Shown here piece after piece: positions 61,097 to 64,000 of a stretch of 64,000 nt of DNA. Numbering within the stretch: position 1 is the first letter of the stretch; every line of letters begins with the position of its first letter. The translations under genes and the position numbers were made by a program. The stretch is from the NCBI RefSeq assembly GCF_965363235.1, contig NC_134848.1, forward strand, positions 60,412,181 through 60,476,180, in the 5' to 3' direction. The notes beneath the pieces were generated by a model. That model saw nothing but the letters and a program-made list of their open reading frames with translations. It made no database searches and had not been told where the DNA came from. This DNA is from Mytilus galloprovincialis (taxonomy: Eukaryota > Mollusca > Bivalvia > Mytilida > Mytilidae).

Positions 61097-61936
61097 ATAC
61101 GACCCCAAAAAAAATTTGGGATCGTATAATGGTATGATGTCGTCGTCTGCGTCGTCTACGTCGTCTGCGTCGTCGTCGCCCGAAGACACATTGGTTTTCG
61201 GATAATAACTTTAGTTTAAGTGAATAGATCTTCATGAAACTTTTTCAGAAGGTTCAATACCACAAAAGGAAGGTTGGGATTGATTTTGGGGATGATGGTC
61301 CCAACCGATTAGGAATTAGGGGCCCAAAGGGGCCCAAAACAAGCATTTTTTTAGTTTCAGGATAATAACTTGTGTAGAAGTATTTCAATTGCTCTGAAAT
61401 CATATCGCAATGTTTAAAACCACAAGTAGAAGGTTTGGATTAATTTTAGGGGTAATGGGGCCAAAGTTTAGGAATTAAGGGCCAAAAAGGGGTCAAAACA
61501 AGCATTTTTCTAGTTTCAAGACAATAACTTATGTGTAATTGTATGGATCTCTCTGAAATTGTACTACAATGTTCAATACTGCAATGGAAAGCATGGGATT
61601 GAGTTTAAGGGTTATTGCTCCAAGGGGGTTTAAAAAAATTGGGGGGGGGATTTTTTGTTTACGATTTTTGAAGGGCTTCCTTTTTTTTCAAAATTTTTCA
61701 AATTTCGAATTTTGAAAAGTTTCAAGAAGAAATCTTCAATTGCACAGTATTGTGCAATAGATTTGTTAGATCTTTGACCACATTAATTTTGTGACAAAAA
61801 CCTATATTATTTCAAAAATTTGATCACAATCCAAATTCAGACAGAATCAAGCTTGAATGTTGTGACCAAATTTGCCCTAACTGTTCAGGGTTCAACCACT
61901 GGGGTCGTATAAAGCTGCGCCCTGCGGAGCACCTGG
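61097..61936. repeat. Dispersed element with ATACGACCCC inverted ends
   Basis: ATACGACCCC (61098-61107) and GGGGTCGTAT (61901-61910) are inverted; the right end continues AAGCTGCGCCCTGCGGAGCA. A GTCGTCTGC trinucleotide-rich block lies at 61139-61180. Three successive blocks of roughly 150 bp share TTTTAGTTTCAGGATAATAA or TTTCTAGTTTCAAGACAATA. No coding frame. Confidence 0.7.
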
Positions 61937-61964
61937 TTATATATTAAGATCTTTTTTTAGATAT

Positions 61965-62915
61965 GGGGAATGTGTCAAAGAGACAACAACCAAAGCAATC
62001 AACAGAAAATAGCCGAAAGGCTGAAAACTGAATGAAGGATAGCTGCGTCCCTAATTACACTTGTTTTGTGCAAATTGAAATTTAAAATCTTTAAGTGCTA
62101 TTTCATGGTCTTTAAAATTGACTCTGTCCTAGTTTCATAAATTTTGCATCAATGATTATTTGTGTCTTTCAATATATATCAATGAGTGGCTTAAAAATTC
62201 CATTTAAATGTTCTTTGTATCTGTCGTTTTTTCTTCAAAAGCAAAAAAATGCATTTTACCCCTATGTTCCATTTTAGCCATAGTGGCTAAGTTTCTTGAA
62301 GTACAAGGAAATAAAATACAAAGTTTATACAAGATACTCCCAAGTTGGGCCGAAATCGATTTAGCATATTCAGAAGAAGACTTTTTTTAAAGTAAGCAAA
62401 CTAGATGAACAAATTGTGAAAAAATTCTTTAAAGGGCTATAACTCCACAGGATTCAATTGACAATTTTGGTCATATAAACTTATTTGTAGATCTTACTTT
62501 GCTGAAAGTTGTGCTGTTTACAGTTTATCTTTGTCATTAATGATATTCAAGATAATAACCAAAAACTGCAAAATTTCCGTACAATTAACAATTTAGTGGC
62601 CGCAACCCAACAATGGGTTGTTAGATTTATCTGAAAATTTGCTCTCAAGGCTTTAGTGTTTGAGATATAAGCTACACACTGCATGTTACCCCTATGTTCT
62701 ATTTTTACCCATGGCGGCCATGTTTTTTTACAAAATTGAAAATAAAACACAAACTTTATTCTAGATATCCTAAGGATCATTCAGTTTAATTTTTACTGGG
62801 ATTGGTTCAGTAGTTTCAGTGGAAATGTTTCAAATATTTAACACCGAATAGACGACGACGGACGCCAAGTGATGGCAAATTTCACAGTTCCTTTGAAACG
62901 GTGAGCTAAAAAAAA
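61965..62915. repeat. Composite dispersed repeat, second copy
   Basis: Starts with GGGGAATGTGTCAAAGAGAC, then AACCCAACAATGGGTTGTTA, CATGGCGGCCATG, TTCAGTAGTTTCAGTGG, a GACGACGACGGACG block and GGTGAGCTAAAAAA. The order parallels 28520-29745. Short frames on both strands carry no domain. Confidence 0.6.
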
Positions 62916-63544
62916 CTACGTCCGTCCTATTAGAAATAAACTGAAAATAAAAAATTAAAAACTTGTACCATCGAGAGCGCTAACGAGGCCACTTTCCATA
63001 AATTTTAATATTTTTAAGGGTCATAACTCTTTAAAAAAAGTCCATTGTCCATCATTATAGAACTTAATTTCGAATTTTTTATTTATAAAAATACTATTTT
63101 TGATATAACAAAAATAAAAAAATATTTTATTTTTTTTGTCTTAAAACAGTGGTTTTGATAAGAAAATAACACTCTGTAAAGATTAGACCAATGGACAGTT
63201 TTAAGCTTGGTACAGTGTATCCAATTTCATTATCTATGGAAAATACATTGCCTTGTATCGTTTCTTTTGTGGACTAGTATACTATTGCGCAGAGTCAGAT
63301 TATGTACACATAATGGCTGTTACTATTTACCTCCAATGTAAATCGACATGTACATCAAAACCTTTATGCAAACACTTATTTGTCACTATGTCAATTTAAC
63401 TGGGTTAAAATTGAAATTGAAGAAGAACTACAGAACCTTTCTTTCTATTCTAATATATAATAAATTAATCTAACTTATGTAAAAGATTTGAAATACATGC
63501 GGAATGTGTCCATTGGACACAGATGATGCTCCCGCTTGCATATC
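62916..63544. other. AT-rich sequence, no feature seen
   Basis: No gene or clear repeat recognised. Confidence 0.45.
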
Positions 63545-64000
63545 ATAAAAGTTATAAACGGACATAACTGAAGAACAGTAAAAGTGACACTTACCAATTG
63601 TGTACTAACTTTTATGGTGATAAGTATTGTGTAAAAGTTTCATAACATTTTGTTGAGGCAAACTAAAGAAAGAAATACAAAACAAAAAATTCAGCAACTT
63701 TTTTCCTCTATAAAGAGGCATTGCATAGAACAGTGAAAGTGACACCACCAAAATTCAAAGTTGATCTGTATATGGTGGTTTTAAGCATTGTGTATAATTT
63801 TAATAACATCTGGTAAAGACAAACTAAAGTTAGAGAACATAAACGGAAAATTCAGCAATTTTTCTATCTGTAAAGGGGCATAACTCTTGGACGGTTTAAG
63901 TGACACCACCAAAATTCAAACTAAGTCTGTGTTTTATGGTAATAAGCAATGTGATTAAGTTTCATAACATTTGGTTGAGGCAAACTAAAGATAGAGAACA
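63545..64000. repeat. ~158-bp tandem repeat, about three units, open at the window end
   Basis: AAAGTGACAC with ATTCAGCAA and TTTCATAACATTTGG-like motifs recur at about 156-160 bp; the starts GGACATAACTGAAG (63558), AGGCATTGCATAG (63716) and GGGCATAACTCTTGG (63876) mark the units. It may continue past the window. Confidence 0.75.

Overview
The window is eukaryotic, AT-rich, mostly non-coding DNA. It looks like an animal genome, most probably a bivalve mollusc close to mussels. Genes are split into short exons with GT-AG introns, and several dispersed repeats resemble families I associate from memory with mussel genomes. That placement is inference and was not checked by alignment.

Layout. 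1-20571 is one satellite array: 16 complete and one partial copy of a ~1,228-bp unit, almost identical from copy to copy and without long reading frames; it continues beyond the left edge. A 436-bp inverted-repeat element (20572-21007) sits exactly at its right edge. 21270-28250 is a nest of mobile elements. A decayed reverse-transcriptase retroelement was cut in its 3' tail by a 5,439-bp Mutator-like (MULE) DNA transposon (22725-28163). The MULE has a perfect 9-bp target duplication, terminal inverted repeats built of tandem 16-mers, and a spliced FLYWCH + MULE transposase gene that looks intact. 28250-30100 holds dispersed repeats. 30121-30831 (minus strand) encodes eight C2H2 zinc fingers and is flanked by decayed fingers. 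31-36.5 kb is repeat-rich.

Two host genes are visible only by joining short exons. The first (37126-44054, plus strand, four coding exons) is a secreted 150-residue protein with the N-terminal netrin/TIMP module: Cys-X-Cys directly after the signal peptide and a CGxSLxV motif. The second (46272 to at least 60017, plus strand, thirteen exons seen, running off the right end) encodes a secreted right-handed parallel beta-helix protein, 488 residues so far, with motifs I associate with bacterial carbohydrate-active or uncharacterised beta-helix proteins. Both are secreted and neighbours, but nothing shows that they act together.

Introns and spacers carry many short non-autonomous elements: PIF/Harbinger-like MITEs with TTA/TAA duplications, CAGTGGCGG-ended MITEs with 5-bp duplications, ATGCCCC-type repeats, fold-back palindromes and minisatellites with periods of 26, 31, 39, 45 and ~162 bp. 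From 60018 to the end I see only repeats and AT-rich sequence. I found no rRNA or tRNA gene, CRISPR array, LTR element or Polinton.
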